64,000 nucleotides of DNA, from the NCBI RefSeq assembly GCF_030704535.1, contig NC_081815.1, forward strand, positions 4,536,501-4,600,500, written 5' to 3'. Numbering within the stretch: position 1 is the first letter of the stretch; the number at the start of each line of letters is the position of its first letter. The stretch comes from Vitis vinifera (Eukaryota; Streptophyta; Magnoliopsida; Vitales; Vitaceae). Below are positions 1-12,732 of the stretch, piece after piece. Both the position numbers and the translations under genes were made by a program. The notes beneath the pieces are model-generated. The model was not told the DNA's origin. It saw only the letters and a list, made by a program, of their open reading frames with translations, and did not search any database.

Positions 1-1687
1 CACATGAATGAGTGAGCAATTTTTTTAAAAGGCTAAAGACGGTTTTGAGATGTTTTGCCCAAATGAAGTGAAGCATAAGCTTGGAGGTGGAACAAGGTGT
101 AAGCCTCAACTTAAACAAAATAATTGTAATGATGACGATGATGATAAAAACAAAAAATATCAACAAAAAATCACACAAAAATTAAATAATAAAAAGATCA
201 TACAATTCATAATAATCTAATTAATTGTATGCCATTGTCAATAGCTTCTAATTTAGTTCCCCTTTCTTTCTTCTAAATTCCAACTCTCTCATTGCTTCAT
301 GAAATAATCTTCAACACTAGTATCACTATCACTTGTTGGATCCCCTAACGAATGAGAATCAAATCTAGTTGCTCTATTATTTTCTCCATTGGTGTTAATG
401 TCCACTCATTCTTTTTCTTTATCCCTTAATTGTAGTTTGCCTTTTCCTTTATCTATCAATGATAAGATAATGATTATTTATAAGCTTAGCCACTATAGCG
501 GCTAATAATTTCTTTATTTTTACTTCTCAATCTCTTCTTTCCCTTTCCATTTAAAGGGTTAATTGGTGCCAACTAATCCCTTACTTTTTAAAAGGTTTAA
601 CCTTAGTTTTGGATGCAAGACAAAACTTATAAATCTACAACACAACCATGTAAAAGCAACTCATTAAAGCCTTTTCATATTGAGACTTAAATCTCTTATA
701 AAATACATATAAAAATTGCGTAAAATCCCTAAACTCATTAAAACCTTTTGAATACTAAGTTCATTGACCTCGAAGCTATAGCCTCATGCCTATAAGCCTC
801 AGCAGGATGGGACTTAAGCCTTGATTGCTCTATACTAAGGCTATAGCCTCATACTTAATTTGCATAGCTTCACCATGGGGAAAGTCTCAAGGTGTAGGTC
901 TCAATAGCCTCTTAAAATACTGTGAATGAGGATAGGAAAAGTTCAAGATCCTCCATTTTCAAAACATTAAGGTTAGGATGAAGATTAAAGTTCCAACACA
1001 GAGAGGAGGAGAAATCGATAATGAATGAAATAACAAAATTTCTAATTGTCACCATTCTGCAAATGTTTGAAAATAAGAGCAAAGTGGTTGATCATTCCAC
1101 CACAAGTCTTCCTAAAAACGAATCTTAGAACCATTATCTGTTTAAAATTGGTTATGACTGGAGAAATCTGAGAAAACCTGGCCATTACCTTTCAAGGGCA
1201 ATGCTGTGGCACCTGATTGCAAGGTTGGCATCACAATGATTGGAGTGTAACCCATATGTAACCCATAGATAAGCCAAATGACCTTATGCCATAAAGTATT
1301 ATTTCCCTAGGAGACCTGCATAACCATTTGCCGTGGTGGTTGTGGAGTGTCTAGGGGCAGTCAGTTTGTTTTGGCTTGAAAGGAAGCTGCTCCTCCTTAC
1401 TCTTATTATTATTTTTTAATTTTCTTTATTTTTTCTATTCCTCTTGTCTACAAGAGCATTTTGGTACCCTTGTTCTTATTTTAATTTGCACTTTTTCCTT
1501 TTGTAAATTAAGCAAAATGTTCTACATGAGCCTTATGGCTTGGGGCTAATGCATTCTTGCATCAGAAAATAAAAAGTCTTTCACCTCTCCTCCTCTTCTA
1601 AAACTCTGTTTGTCTAATTTTGCATCCTGTGCTGATTTTATTAACCTTTGGGCTTTGTCTACATATAAAATGTCCGATTTTCTGCAG
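1..1687. other. Non-coding stretch 5' of the first visible NUP205 exon (intron)
   Basis: No exon with convincing splice sites and protein similarity is seen here. The stretch ends in a good 3' splice site (TTTTCTGCAG, ending 1687), so at least its right part is intron sequence of the NUP205 gene. Degenerate repeat sequence rich in words such as AGCCTCA and AAGCCT fills about 60-120 and 770-920. It resembles the repeat that surrounds the Copia element further right (38882-39975), but the boundaries are unclear. Confidence 0.5.
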
Positions 1688-3891
1688 GACTTCATGAGTG
1701 GAAAAACCATTTTCCGAAACATCATGGGTATACTTTTGCCAGGAGTCAATTCCATCATCAATGAGCGTACTAATCAAATCTATGGACAACTTCTTGAGAA
1801 GGCTGTGGAACTTTCTTTAGAAATTATCATCCTTGTTTTCGAAAAGGATGTACTCCTTTCTGATTTCTGGCGTCCTTTATACCAGGTAGATATTTTCAGT
1901 TTTGTTGTTTGTTGAGGTTCTTCACAATGCCTACCTTTTTATCCCGATCCATCTGTGGAAACCTCCCTGTACAGTTGCATGTTACGTTTTATTTTAGATG
2001 GGAAATTGAAATTCATAAGTGATCAAGTACGCTAGTGGACAAGATTTATTGCCCATATAATTGCAAGATTTTAAACTTTGTCCGTGAGTTAAAAAGTAGT
2101 CTTTATGGTGTTCTGGATGTTGATTTTGCATAGATATCAGAATTTTGATGCTAGTTGCCACTTTGTAGTGAAGTTGAATTTTGGTGATGTTTTAATCCCT
2201 TAGGTGAACATGTAGATGCTTAGGCAGGCTTTAGAAGATTAACAAGTGGTGGAAATACTAACCAGAAATAACATGTAGAGCACACAACAGGTTGGAGTGG
2301 GCAAAGGTTGAACAGGTTAGGGTTGAGCTTGGGTTAGAAAAATGCTAACCTAAAAATATTAATGTTTACATGGGTTGAAGGTATGGGCAACTCGTCAAAA
2401 CCTGAACCTGTACATTATTATTTATTATTTTATTTAAAATATGATAAAGAAAGAATTATAACCTTTCTTACTTTTTAATTATAACATAGTAATAAGCTTA
2501 TCATTTTTAAACTTAAATTTAGGGGTTGTCCTTTATTTTAAATTAGTAAATAATGATATATTTATGGCTTTGAGACATATTTAGCCTTTAACTTATATTC
2601 TATAATATGTTTTATATTTTTTAGAATTGAAATAATTATTTTATTTATTAGGAGACTTCATTCAAAGTTTTTTATCTGATAACCCATGGGAACCAGTAGG
2701 AACTCTCTATTTGCCTACAGGCTTGGTGTGGGTTAGGAATTCGCAGTTCAACCTTGGATTGGGTTTCATGTGGGTTTGAATATTTTGATAGGCAGGTTTG
2801 ATGCAGGTTAGTCTTCTAACCTATCCAATCCGCTGAAATACACCCCTACCTGTCATTGGGCACTGTTCTTCTACTAACCTCCCAAGAAAAGCGCCAAGTT
2901 CAAGATAACCAATCTATTCTAGGGAATGCCAGTTAGCTCTATTATAGACAAGAAGCCAACTTTTCTCCCAATTTAATGAAGCCTTATACCAACGACTTCG
3001 AATTGACTACATGAATGATTTATCAGCCTTACACTCTATTTAGGGCATCTCCTTCTATTAAATCATAAGCCTTCATACCTTAAAGATTCTTGGACTCATG
3101 TCTTGCTTTGTTTATTTTTTCTTGGCATTCCTTGTATTGCCACCTTGTTGAATCATATCAACACATGTTGACAGTCAGTGGTCTTTGTTATTCAAGGCCT
3201 AATTATCTTAGTAATTTTCTGACATATGTTTATTTTCCATTTGCTCTTTCTTTTCTCTTGGCTTATTCATTATAACATAAGCACTTCAGGTGCTTATTGT
3301 ATGTCTTGTTTTTGGACTGATCAACATTCAGATTATAAAGCATGGATGATGATATAGGCAAGTTATACAAATTTTGGTAGCTATCTGTTGATCACACAAC
3401 CGTGCCACATTTCTCCATGTGTTCATCCTGTTCTTATTCTTTGAGCAACACCATTTTGCTGCCCCTCCACCCAAACACTATTTATAGGTATCTGATGTTG
3501 GATTATAGAAATCCTTACTCTATGATGTATCCTGGCGTCAAATGCATTCGTCCTTTTGTTTTCCCATAACTACAATCAAATTTCATTCTGGTAATTCTGT
3601 CTATGAATGATTTCATATTCAAAAGCACAAATGAAGTGTAGATATGCTCCACTGAGCATCATTTCATTTTTTTTTTTTTTTGATAGGAGTGCATCATTTC
3701 ATTTTGAAAGTGATTTTCCTAAATTGCTGTCAACTTTGGTGCACATTATAATCACCTCAACTGGTTAGCAGGGTAACAAACACCTTTGATCATTAGATTA
3801 TGATTGTTAATATATTTTAAGTCATCAATGAATGATGTTAGGTGCTTGGTTCTATTATTGTCCATTTCCTTCATTTTGAATGTTATATCAA

Positions 3892-3947
<56 letters not shown>

Positions 3948-5314
3948 ATACAACCCTTGATAAGTAAGCTTGAGTTTTTGCCTTTTTTCTATACACTGTC
4001 TGGAAGTCGCATGAAGTGATCTACTCTTAAATGGAAGTCGAAATTTAGAAACTTGGTTTTCTTTGTCTAATAGGCTAAGTTGCTCATTTGACTTGCAGCC
4101 TTTGGATGTTATACTTGCTCAAGATCACAATCAAATTGTAGCTTTGTTGGAATACGTCAGATATGATTTTCGACCACAAATTCAGAAGCTCTCTATCAAA
4201 ATCATGAGTATTTTCGGGTACCCCTTTTGCTCACAGTCCAATCTCTTGATTTAGGCCCTTTTGTGAATTGATGTTGTATCAGAAGGTTTTTATGTTCTTT
4301 TTTCCAAAATGGTTTTCTATTGATCAAATAGTTTTGTGGTTTTTTTTGAGCAATTTTTCTGAAATTCATTTGTTGAAGAAAATTGATCTGTGTGAATCTT
4401 TGGCAAAATTCTCTATGCAGTTCTCGCATGGTTGGGCTCGTACAGCTACTGTTAAAATCCAATGCTGCCAGCTTTCTAATTGAGGATTATGCAGCCTGTC
4501 TTGAATCAGTTTCTGTAGAATCTCAGATCATAGAGAACAGCAATGATGATCTAGGTGTTCTCATAATGCAGGTTACTCCCAGTTATCTATGTTTTTGGCC
4601 TAAATATTTTGTACATTGTCCAGAAGGTTTATGTACTAGTTTTTGTGTTCTCTTTTGCAGCTTCTCATTGATAATATCAGTCGTCCTGCTCCAAATATTA
4701 CACATTTACTTCTTAAATTTGATCTTGATACCTCAATAGAAAGGACAATATTACAGCCAAAGTTTCATTACAGGTTTTGATGGTTAACAGTTGCCTCAAG
4801 ATGTTCACATTTTGTGCCTCTATTTGTTTTGTGACTTGTGCATTTATTATGTCTTTCAGTTGTTTGAAGGTTATTCTTGATATCCTGGACAAGCTTTTTA
4901 AGCCAGATGTAAATGCATTGCTTCATGAATTTGGTTTCCAGGTTAGATGGTACTTGTCCTACTGAATTGCTTTTGGTTTCTGTGTTTTTTTTTTTAAATA
5001 ACTGTTGACCATTTGTTCCATGCAGCTCCTTTATGAGTTATGCTTGGATCCCTTAACAAGTGGTCCTACCATGGACCTGTTGAGTAATAAAAAGTATCAG
5101 TTCTTTGTGAAGGTGCAATTCTACTATATTTTAAAGTTTCAAAGCTCCTCATTGACGAATTTCAGCCGATGGACTTCACTATTTCATTCCTAACTTTCTT
5201 GTGTACATCATAATCTTTTCATTCTTCCTATGGCAGCACCTGGACACAATTGGCATTGCTCCACTTCCTAAACGAAATATCAACCAGGCTCTTCGTATCA
5301 GTTCCCTTCATCAG
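1688..5314 (+). CDS. NUP205: NUP205 nuclear pore scaffold protein, exon block 1 (7 exons)
   Basis: NUP205 is a large alpha-solenoid scaffold nucleoporin of the inner ring of the nuclear pore; the Arabidopsis homologue is the EDS4/NUP205 protein. Exons read by eye with GT-AG borders: 1688-1885, 4099-4217, 4421-4571, 4661-4773, 4860-4941, 5026-5112, 5237-5314. Recognisable segments include SGKTIF, LLPGVNSI, YVRYDF, LLIDNISRP, LHEFGFQLLYELCLDPLTS and LSNKKYQFFVK. The first exon begins in phase 0 after an intron, so the gene's 5' part is upstream of the window. All junction phases agree: the summed coding length of the 27 exons is 3,348 bp, divisible by 3. The identification rests on remembered family sequence; no alignment was run. 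Confidence 0.93.
2288..2852. mobile_element. Probable hAT-type MITE remnant in a NUP205 intron
   Basis: The ends form an imperfect inverted repeat: the left end starts CAGGTTGGAGTG and the reverse complement of the right end starts CAGGTAGGGGTG. The sub-terminal DNA is rich in AGGTT and GGGTT words and the centre is AT-rich, as in hAT-derived miniature elements. A clear 8-bp target duplication is not visible, so the exact borders are uncertain. Confidence 0.4.
3669..3701 (-). mobile_element. Ultra-short LINE 3'-end insertion
   Basis: A poly(T) tract followed by GATAGGAGT is flanked by copies of a ~15-base word (GCATCATTTCATTTT): one before the T tract and one directly after the insert. Read on the minus strand it is ACTCCTATC plus poly(A). 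This matches the 3' terminus of the larger LINE in the same gene (CCTATC plus A tract at 20136-20150). It is therefore a retrotransposition event that kept only about ten bases of element. Confidence 0.6.
3893..3950. repeat. Compound (CT)n(TA)n microsatellite
   Basis: A run of CT dinucleotides passes directly into a run of TA dinucleotides inside a NUP205 intron. It is likely to be length-polymorphic. Confidence 0.9.
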
Positions 5315-7890
5315 GTTCATTTTGGGTTCTTTGTTTTCTTTTTTACATTTTTTTCTTGTTGCATCATTAAGTTTTTTAATGAGTTTCAAGAGCTCTCTTT
5401 AGTTGCACTTGGGTTTGCAGTATCCGAGGAGCATGTGGTTGGTTTAGAAGTGTTTTAATGAGTTTCAAGTTCTATTTTTTTTTCTGATTGAAGGTTTTTT
5501 GCATACAACTCATATTTATAATTTTCTAATGGGGTGTTTTTATCAAAATTAGTTTTATTAATGGGCTGTTACATGCAACATGTTTAGAAGTGCTTGCTTG
5601 TTTGATTGATGATGACCAAAATATGAAAAGTTGTGAGGAAAACCGTAAATGTATCAAGTAGAGCTAATATTAAGTTATTGTATCTATGTATCTGTAGTTC
5701 AAAATTTTTCTCTAGCCTCATGTGAAAGTTTGCCTCCCTAATAGAAGTTTTGACTCTTCCATTGCCAATACATACTTGAATTCATTGGTGGCATTCCACT
5801 AGAGTGGAGTCAGAGTCCTTTGGATATGATGCCTGATCATTACAATATACAATTCAATGCAAAGGGGATGAATGGTCCAAAAAAATGGATGTAGATGGAA
5901 AAAGGGGTGCTGGTGAAAGGATGGTTATCAACTCTCCAAGCCGTTGACTACTTATTAATGAACTAGTCAATGGTCATGTGCATTGTGTATGATTGTATCT
6001 GTGGTGAAATTCTCACTGCAAATAATATAGAAAGTGAATCAAACCTGTAAAATATGGCAGAGATTAATCTTGAATGCCAAAATGTCTACCCTTCGTACAA
6101 TTTTGCAATCAAATGGTCATTAATTTGTGAATGAAACTCACTTATTAGATACTCCAATAGCTGTACCGACAATAGCTGATTGGTTGTGGTGAACTTGGAT
6201 CAATTAGATGTGTGAACAATAGAAGAGAAAGGAATTTGAATATGAAAACATACTCTGGATAACCGAATCTTATATAGTTTTTCACAATATTTATGGGGCT
6301 TTAGCTTTAGTTGGCTTCATATATGTTGTCGATCCATTATCTAATAACTTATGTTTTTGGATCAATTATATTTTGGTGGGGTTATGAATTCAAAACTCAT
6401 CCACTTTTTATTTCCTTCATTCTTTGAGCCCCTGTGCAAATAAGAGAAAGTTGCATGTAAGACAGTGCCAAGGTTTTAATCCAAATCACCTTGATTGGCA
6501 TTGTTGTCTTCTTATCAAACTTTTTAAGATCTTGGGTCCACCTGCAAATACGAGGAAGCTGCATGTAAGATAATATCAAGGTTTTAATCCAAATGACCTT
6601 GGTTGTCATTGTTGGCTTATTACTAAACTTTTCGAGATTTCGGGTTTATTATTAGGCTGCCAACTTTTGTAAAAGCCTAAGTTGATAGGATTTAGGCTCA
6701 TAATGTGCATTGACTCATTCCTGAACTTTTTTGAGTTTTTGGATTTGTTAGGCTACAAATTTTCCTAAAAGCTTAAACTGTTAGGATTTGGGTCTATAAT
6801 GTAATACCAAATGAATAGCCTTCCTAAATGCTTAAGCTTGTACTGGGCAAACCCTCTCTCTCACATGGCTATCTTTCCTAAGATCTATTAGGATTTGAGC
6901 CTATAATGTGTACTAAGCTAATACCCTTCCTCACATGTGGATTCATATCCGCACATGGAGAGATAACACAATAATAGATAAATAGATGGGAAAGATGATA
7001 CAATAGGAGATAAATAGATGGGACAATAGCTGTATGAGAGACTAGAACCCAAGACCTCTAGCTAACCATAACTTTGATACCATGTTAGATCACCAACTTT
7101 CCTAAAAGCTTAGGGTGTTAGAATTTGGCCCTCATTGCATACCTAACTCATAAGGTCAAATTGGAAAGGTAACAGGTAGATGATAGAAATTATAAATGTC
7201 CACATTTTATTTGAATATTTTATAATTTTACCTTTTTATTCTTGTTATTTACAACTAGACATCGTTTTAGATTTCATTACTTTTTGTGTTTCTTTTTTTG
7301 GCTAAGGTATGTTTTACAGCTGTCCCTACTACTGATAGTAGTGTCAATAGTGATTATGCAATATTTTTTAGTTACTTTCCCCTTTTAGTACAGGTTACAA
7401 CAACAAAAAATATATAAGCAATAATATATAATGATCTTTAGATTCATGGACATTCATTGGAAGTTTAATTAATTTCAGTCTTACTTCTTTAATTTATGCA
7501 TTTATTTTCAAAATTTTGATGGTGATGACGGATAATGTTGAAAGTGAGGATGCTGGTGACAGTGGGGGATGAAAGATACTGCTATTTGAATACTCTTAGG
7601 TTTTTGTTGGATAAAACTATGAAAATGATTGAATGGTAAATATAAAACAAAATATTAAGTGAAGAATCGATTCAGGGAGAGGAAAGAAGAGTGCTGCCTT
7701 TCTCTTGGATTCAGAAGGTTCACATTTTTTTTTTTTTTTTTGGAATTTCATTTTTCTTGATTTCTGGATGCTATTTTCCCCTCTAATTCAAAACGTTAAT
7801 ATTCCGTCTATTTCCATTCATTCAAATTTCATTGTTTCAAGATGCCATGTTTCATTCATCTGGGTATCGCTGTTTTCTTGTTTTTCCCAG
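5315..7890. other. 2.6-kb NUP205 intron with tandem duplication
   Basis: No coding exon is seen. A ~110-bp tandem duplication lies at about 6436-6655: both units carry GCATGTAAGA and a word close to AAGGTTTTAATCCAAAT. It is followed by the reverse-oriented TRIM-like repeat listed separately. Confidence 0.55.
6650..7153 (-). mobile_element. TRIM-like short-LTR retroelement remnant, reverse orientation
   Basis: Three related ~70-bp units begin at about 6650, 6746 and 7083 (each near TGTTAG, then CCAACTTT.CCTAAAAGCTTA and ATTTGG). Just left of the unit at 7083, the minus strand reads TGGTATCAAAG (7072-7082), close to the initiator-Met tRNA primer-binding site. That is the arrangement of terminal-repeat retrotransposons in miniature lying on the minus strand. 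The units have diverged and no target duplication was found. Confidence 0.5.
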
Positions 7891-8097
7891 AGAGCATGGC
7901 TATTGAAGCTTTTAGCAGTGGAACTGCATGCCGGTGACATGGTTAATTCTACTCACCGAGATGCATGTCAAAGTATTCTTGGTCATATATTTGGGCCAGA
8001 TGTTGTCGACTTCACAACTGATCATAGTACATCTCATGCGTATTCCGTTCATAATAGTGCTGCAGATGTTGGAACTAGAACTATCAGTAAGAGTAAG
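7891..8097 (+). CDS. NUP205: NUP205, exon 8 of the visible set
   Basis: A 207-bp exon, preceded by TTTTTCCCAG and followed by GTATAC. It encodes the conserved block RAWLLKLLAVELHAGD and continues with a variable Ser/Thr/His-rich segment. It lies after a 2.6-kb intron (5315-7890) that holds tandem duplications and TRIM-like repeats. Phase is 0 at both ends, so the exon could be skipped without a frameshift. Confidence 0.92.
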
Positions 8098-9149
8098 GTA
8101 TACTTAGGTACTTAAATTGTTTCATTTTCCTTCTATAACAGGTAAGAATGGACTAATATTTAGCTTCTGGTTGGTTTCTGAGTTTCTGAATGAAATTTGT
8201 ATGTGCTGTGGACACTATTGTCAAGTTGGTGATTATGATCTAATTAAATAGAATTTGTTTGACAAGATTTTTTCCTAAAATTTCAAGAAATAAAAAAAAA
8301 TATTAATCCTCTTTAAATAAGATTTCTTATACAATATATTTCCTAAATTTGTACAAAACTAAAATTATACTTCAATTACAATTTTTAAAAAAGGGTAGAC
8401 CCCATTTTATGACACCTACTATTATTAGAAAATACCTAAATCTTAAATAAATAAAAAAACATAAATTTTAAATTAAAATAATTATTTGAATTTTGAAATC
8501 GATTTATCTTTATCTATAATTCTATATAAATAAGAAAATTCTTTACCCAAAAAAAAAAAGAACTGAGTTGGGTAGAATTTTTGTAGTCTTGGTGTACTTG
8601 CGTAGGAGACATAATAAAAGATTACATATATTCTTTGTTCAAAAGAATATCTTAAAAGAGAGTGTGTACCCACATTTTTCTCTTATCACATGTATTTTTT
8701 CTTTTAAAATAAGAATAACTCTTTAGATTAGAAAAAGTTTATATCTCAATTTTATGCATTTGGTAAATATTAATTTTACATTTATTAATATTTGCATTTG
8801 ATAAATATTAATTTTTATTTTATTTTAACAATAATAAAAATGGAAAAGATGATATTATTTTTATCCGAATAAGTGTAATTATTTTATGATTTTATTTATT
8901 TATTTTTGGTAGTTAAGTAAGAGGAATATTATGGCCACACATGTGAAGAGGCAATAACATTTTTTTTTTAATTTATTTATGGTAGTTAGTGTGTGCACGT
9001 GTTGCAAGAGTGTGTATTGAAAGGGTGAATGAATAGGATAGGCAAAATATTTGCCCCTTCTTTTGTTTTATCACTAATTATATTAATGTCTCACACTCGA
9101 AAGGGTATTATGTTGCATTAACTGAAAGGAATGACAGTATGCTTTTATT

Positions 9150-9262
9150 TATTTATTTATTTTTTTAATAGGTAAAATTTTTGTCCCCATTGGGACTTGA
9201 ACTTGGAACCTCCCACAAACCCTTCCCAATCCTTTACCACTTGAGTCAGTCTTTAAGGGTGT
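9150..9262 (-). mobile_element. tRNA-derived SINE-like element
   Basis: On the minus strand the sequence has an A-box-like ACTCAAGTGGTAAAGG, a B-box-like GTTCAAGTCCC about 30-35 bases further on, and a 3' end ACCTATT followed by an A-rich tail. The A/B box pair is the mark of a tRNA-derived SINE. The 3' terminus resembles the LINE ends in this gene (CCTATC plus A tract), as expected for a SINE that uses LINE machinery. The left border was not resolved. Confidence 0.5.
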
Positions 9263-10418
9263 ATGGTAAATATTTGAAGAAAATAAGGGTAAAAAACAGT
9301 AAGAATAAAAGTGCATTCCGGATTTTATTATATAGTATAGAAAAAAGGGAACATTTTGGTGAAGAATTTTGAGGACCAATACGGAATTCAAAATTCTCTG
9401 TTTTCAAAATCTTGAAATGAGGTAGTTTTTTGGGAGCTGGATTGCTTTTGGTTAACAGTAAGTAGTCCAAATAAAATTAGAAATGTAATTTATTAATAAG
9501 AGAAAAGTGGTTCATAATGTATTTGGATTGTACATCACTGTGAAATATGGAGATGGGAACAACTTTTGTGGGACTTTTAAAAATACTTCATATTTTATGT
9601 AGTATCTACGAAAAGCTTATTGACTTAATGTTTCCTCCTATTTTTTTTCTTTACTTTATCACATTTTCATCTAAAAATGCATTGCAGTCTACAACTTTTG
9701 TCAGAGTTATTTTCATTTGATATCAAGTGATATCTTTTCATTTTGTTCACCATATGTACGATCTAAATTGTATACTGTATTTTCCACTTTAGTTTGGCAT
9801 CCTTTTTATAGTCATTAATATACATACTCTTATTTGCCTATCCAAAAAACAAAATGTACGGTGTAAATTGGTTGCTTGTACTTGTACATTTGTTGGAAAT
9901 GTTGCATTTGTAAAAAAATTCCCTACTTGTAATCAACTCCTTGTTGGACCATGGATTTGAATATTCACTTATTAATTAAAAACCATTCATGTTTCTGTAT
10001 GTACTTCTTTGTGTGGCTATGGAATTGTTAGAGGAAGCTGTTGCCTTTTTCTATTCTCTTAAGGATTGCACTTAGACAAAGTTTTCTTTGCTGAGGCTGT
10101 AGTTGTGGCTATGAGGTATTATTATCTTGGTGACACACTAACATTTACTTATTGCACCAAAATGGGATGGTCATTTGTTTTTCTTGTTAAACCTAATGAA
10201 ATGTTATTCCCCATTCCACTCCGTTTTGAAGATATTATCAGAAGATATGCTGTGATTTATAATAAATATGAGCAATGAGTTTCAATCAAAAAGGCATATG
10301 CCAGTTATGGTCTTGTAGGGAAACCTTCTTTCTTATTCCTTCGCTGTAAAAAGAAGTTTATTGGTTTTTTTTTTTTTTTTTTTTTTCTGCTCCCCCCAAC
10401 AAAACTTTCAATTCTCAG

Positions 10419-12732
10419 GTGCTGGAGCTGCTTGAAGTTGTCCAGTTTAGATCTCCTGATACTACAATGAAGTATTCTCAGGTTGTTTCGAACATGAAAT
10501 ATGACTTGCTGGTAAGATCTGTGTACTTCTTGGTGTTCTATATTTTGTTTCTTATTTGCTTTGTCTGATAGTATGTGCTGACCTGTCTTATAGGCAGAAG
10601 ACATACTTGGGAATCCAACAACTTCTGGAAAAAATAATGTCTACTATTATTCAGAGCGTGGTGACCGCCTGATTGACCTTACCACATTCCGAGACAAACT
10701 TTGGCAGGTTAATTTCTTTAGTCCCAAATTCCCCTCTAATGGGCTTTTCTACTCCTAGATCAATGAACCTTGTCTTTCTTGAACTTCCAGAGGAAGTTTC
10801 TATCACTGATGACATTATTTTTGGTTTCAGAAATGCAACTTCATGAATCCCCAGTTAAGCTTCTTTGGCAGTGAAGTTGAGCTAAATGATGTAAGAGAAA
10901 CAATTCAACAACTGCTGAGATGGGGATGGAAATACAATAAGAACCTTGAGGAACAAGCCGCACAACTTCATATGTTAATTGGCTGGTCTCAAGTTGTTGA
11001 GGTCTATACGTTCTTTTATTTATTTCATATAACCCCATTGCAGAATTTCTCTTCTGGTTTAGTTAGTGTATTTTTAGATACTTATCAGCTCCATGTTTTT
11101 TCTGTGCTGTTTCCCCCACTAATTGCATCTTTAGGTCTCTGCATCGAGAAGACTTTCTCATCTTGAAAATCGAGCTGAAATTTTGTTCCAGTGAGCCTCC
11201 CTATCACCATTAGAGCTTCACTTCCACCTTATTCAGGCATTTTAACTGTTTCATTCTTTTTCACTGACAGATTGCTTGATGCCTCTTTGACTGCATCAGC
11301 TTCTCCAGACTGCTCATTGAAAATGGCAGTGACATTGTGCCAGGTGTGGTTCATTCATTTACACTTGTATTGTTCTTCAATTTAGCAAAAGATTTTAGCA
11401 GTTTTCTCCATTGTGGTTGATTTTGCTGTCCTATTAACATTTCTCAAGGTTGCACTTACATGCATGGCCAAGCTACGTGATGAAAGATTTTTGTGCCCTG
11501 GTGGTTTAAATTCTGATAGTGTTACATGTCTTGATATTATCACGGTGAAACAATTATCAAATGGGGCTTGCCACTCAATATTGTTTAAGCTTATTGTTGC
11601 AATTCTAAGACATGAATCATCAGAAGCTTTGAGAAGACGGTATGATATTAATTTGGCAGTTGATGCTGTCTTTGTATGTGTTTAGTTTTTAAATAGTCAT
11701 CTGACCTTCATTTATTTCTCAATTCAGCCAATATGCTTTGCTTCTTAGTTACTTCCAGTACTGTCGGCATATGCTTGATCTGGATGTTCCAACAGCAGTT
11801 CTCCGCTTGTTGCTTGATGAACATGATGGTGAAGATCTTGATCTCCTGAAGGTATCTGGTTTCTGTTACCTCAATGCAAAAAATTTCCGTTGATATATCC
11901 TGATGGAAGAGTAGTTATATTTATGGTAATCATGTTCTGTTGTTTCCAGATTGACAAAGAACAGGCTGAACTAGCACAGGCAAATTTTTCTATTCTAAGG
12001 AAAGAGGCTCAAGCCATCCTTGATTTGGTGGGTTCCTATTTTTTTCTGCACTGTTGTGCCATAAGAACTGACCAGAAAATTCTCAAGAAACTAGTACCGT
12101 TTTTGTCATCAATGCAAAATATTATTTAGAAGTCAATGGCCCTCTGAGGTTTCTGTCATAGACATTGATGTGACTTCTACCTGTTGTGTTGTTTTTGATG
12201 AAATTGAGTAATTAATGGATCAGGCACATGTATTACCAAATTGAAAATTTCCCAAATCTACTGTATATTATATCCTCTCTTTTGAAGGAAAACAAATTAG
12301 AAAAATGTCGTATTAGAAAGCTTCATACACATGAGATGAAACTACTTTATTATGCTTTCCAATGACATGAGTTACATGCTATAAACATCACCAAACCCAC
12401 GACCTCCCTCCCATGCACACACACTGCACACCACCACCAAAACAACTAGAGGGGAAAAGAGAGAAGAAAAGGATCAACCATGATGACAGTATGATTTGGA
12501 ATTTATTTTGGTCCAACAATATTTTTAATGGCTTTTACATCTTCTGTTTTGTTTTCCTAATCTTCAGGTAATAAAAGATGCAACTCAAGGAAGTGAATCT
12601 GGAAAGACCATATCGCTTTATGTTCTGGATGCATTAATTTGTATTGATCACGAGAGATTTTTCTTAAACCAACTTCAGAGTAGAGGTTTTTTGCGATCTT
12701 GCTTAATGAACATCAGTAATATCTCCCTTCAG
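10419..12732 (+). CDS. NUP205: NUP205, exons 9-17 of the visible set
   Basis: Nine exons: 10419-10511, 10594-10707, 10831-11001, 11135-11190, 11271-11343, 11449-11639, 11728-11851, 11950-12027, 12568-12732. They encode the middle of the solenoid, including LRWGWKYNKN, SHLENRAEILF, ALTCMAKLRDERFL and HMLDLDVPTAVLRLLLDEHD. Split codons rejoin correctly across the short introns (for example CA|A before the LLDAS segment and CG|C before the QYALLLSYF segment). No stop or frameshift is seen, so this part looks functional. Confidence 0.93.

Noticed and set aside
4202..4483. Frames on both strands around NUP205 exons 2-3
   Set aside because: They read through exon-intron borders; the supported coding sequence is the spliced NUP205 frame.
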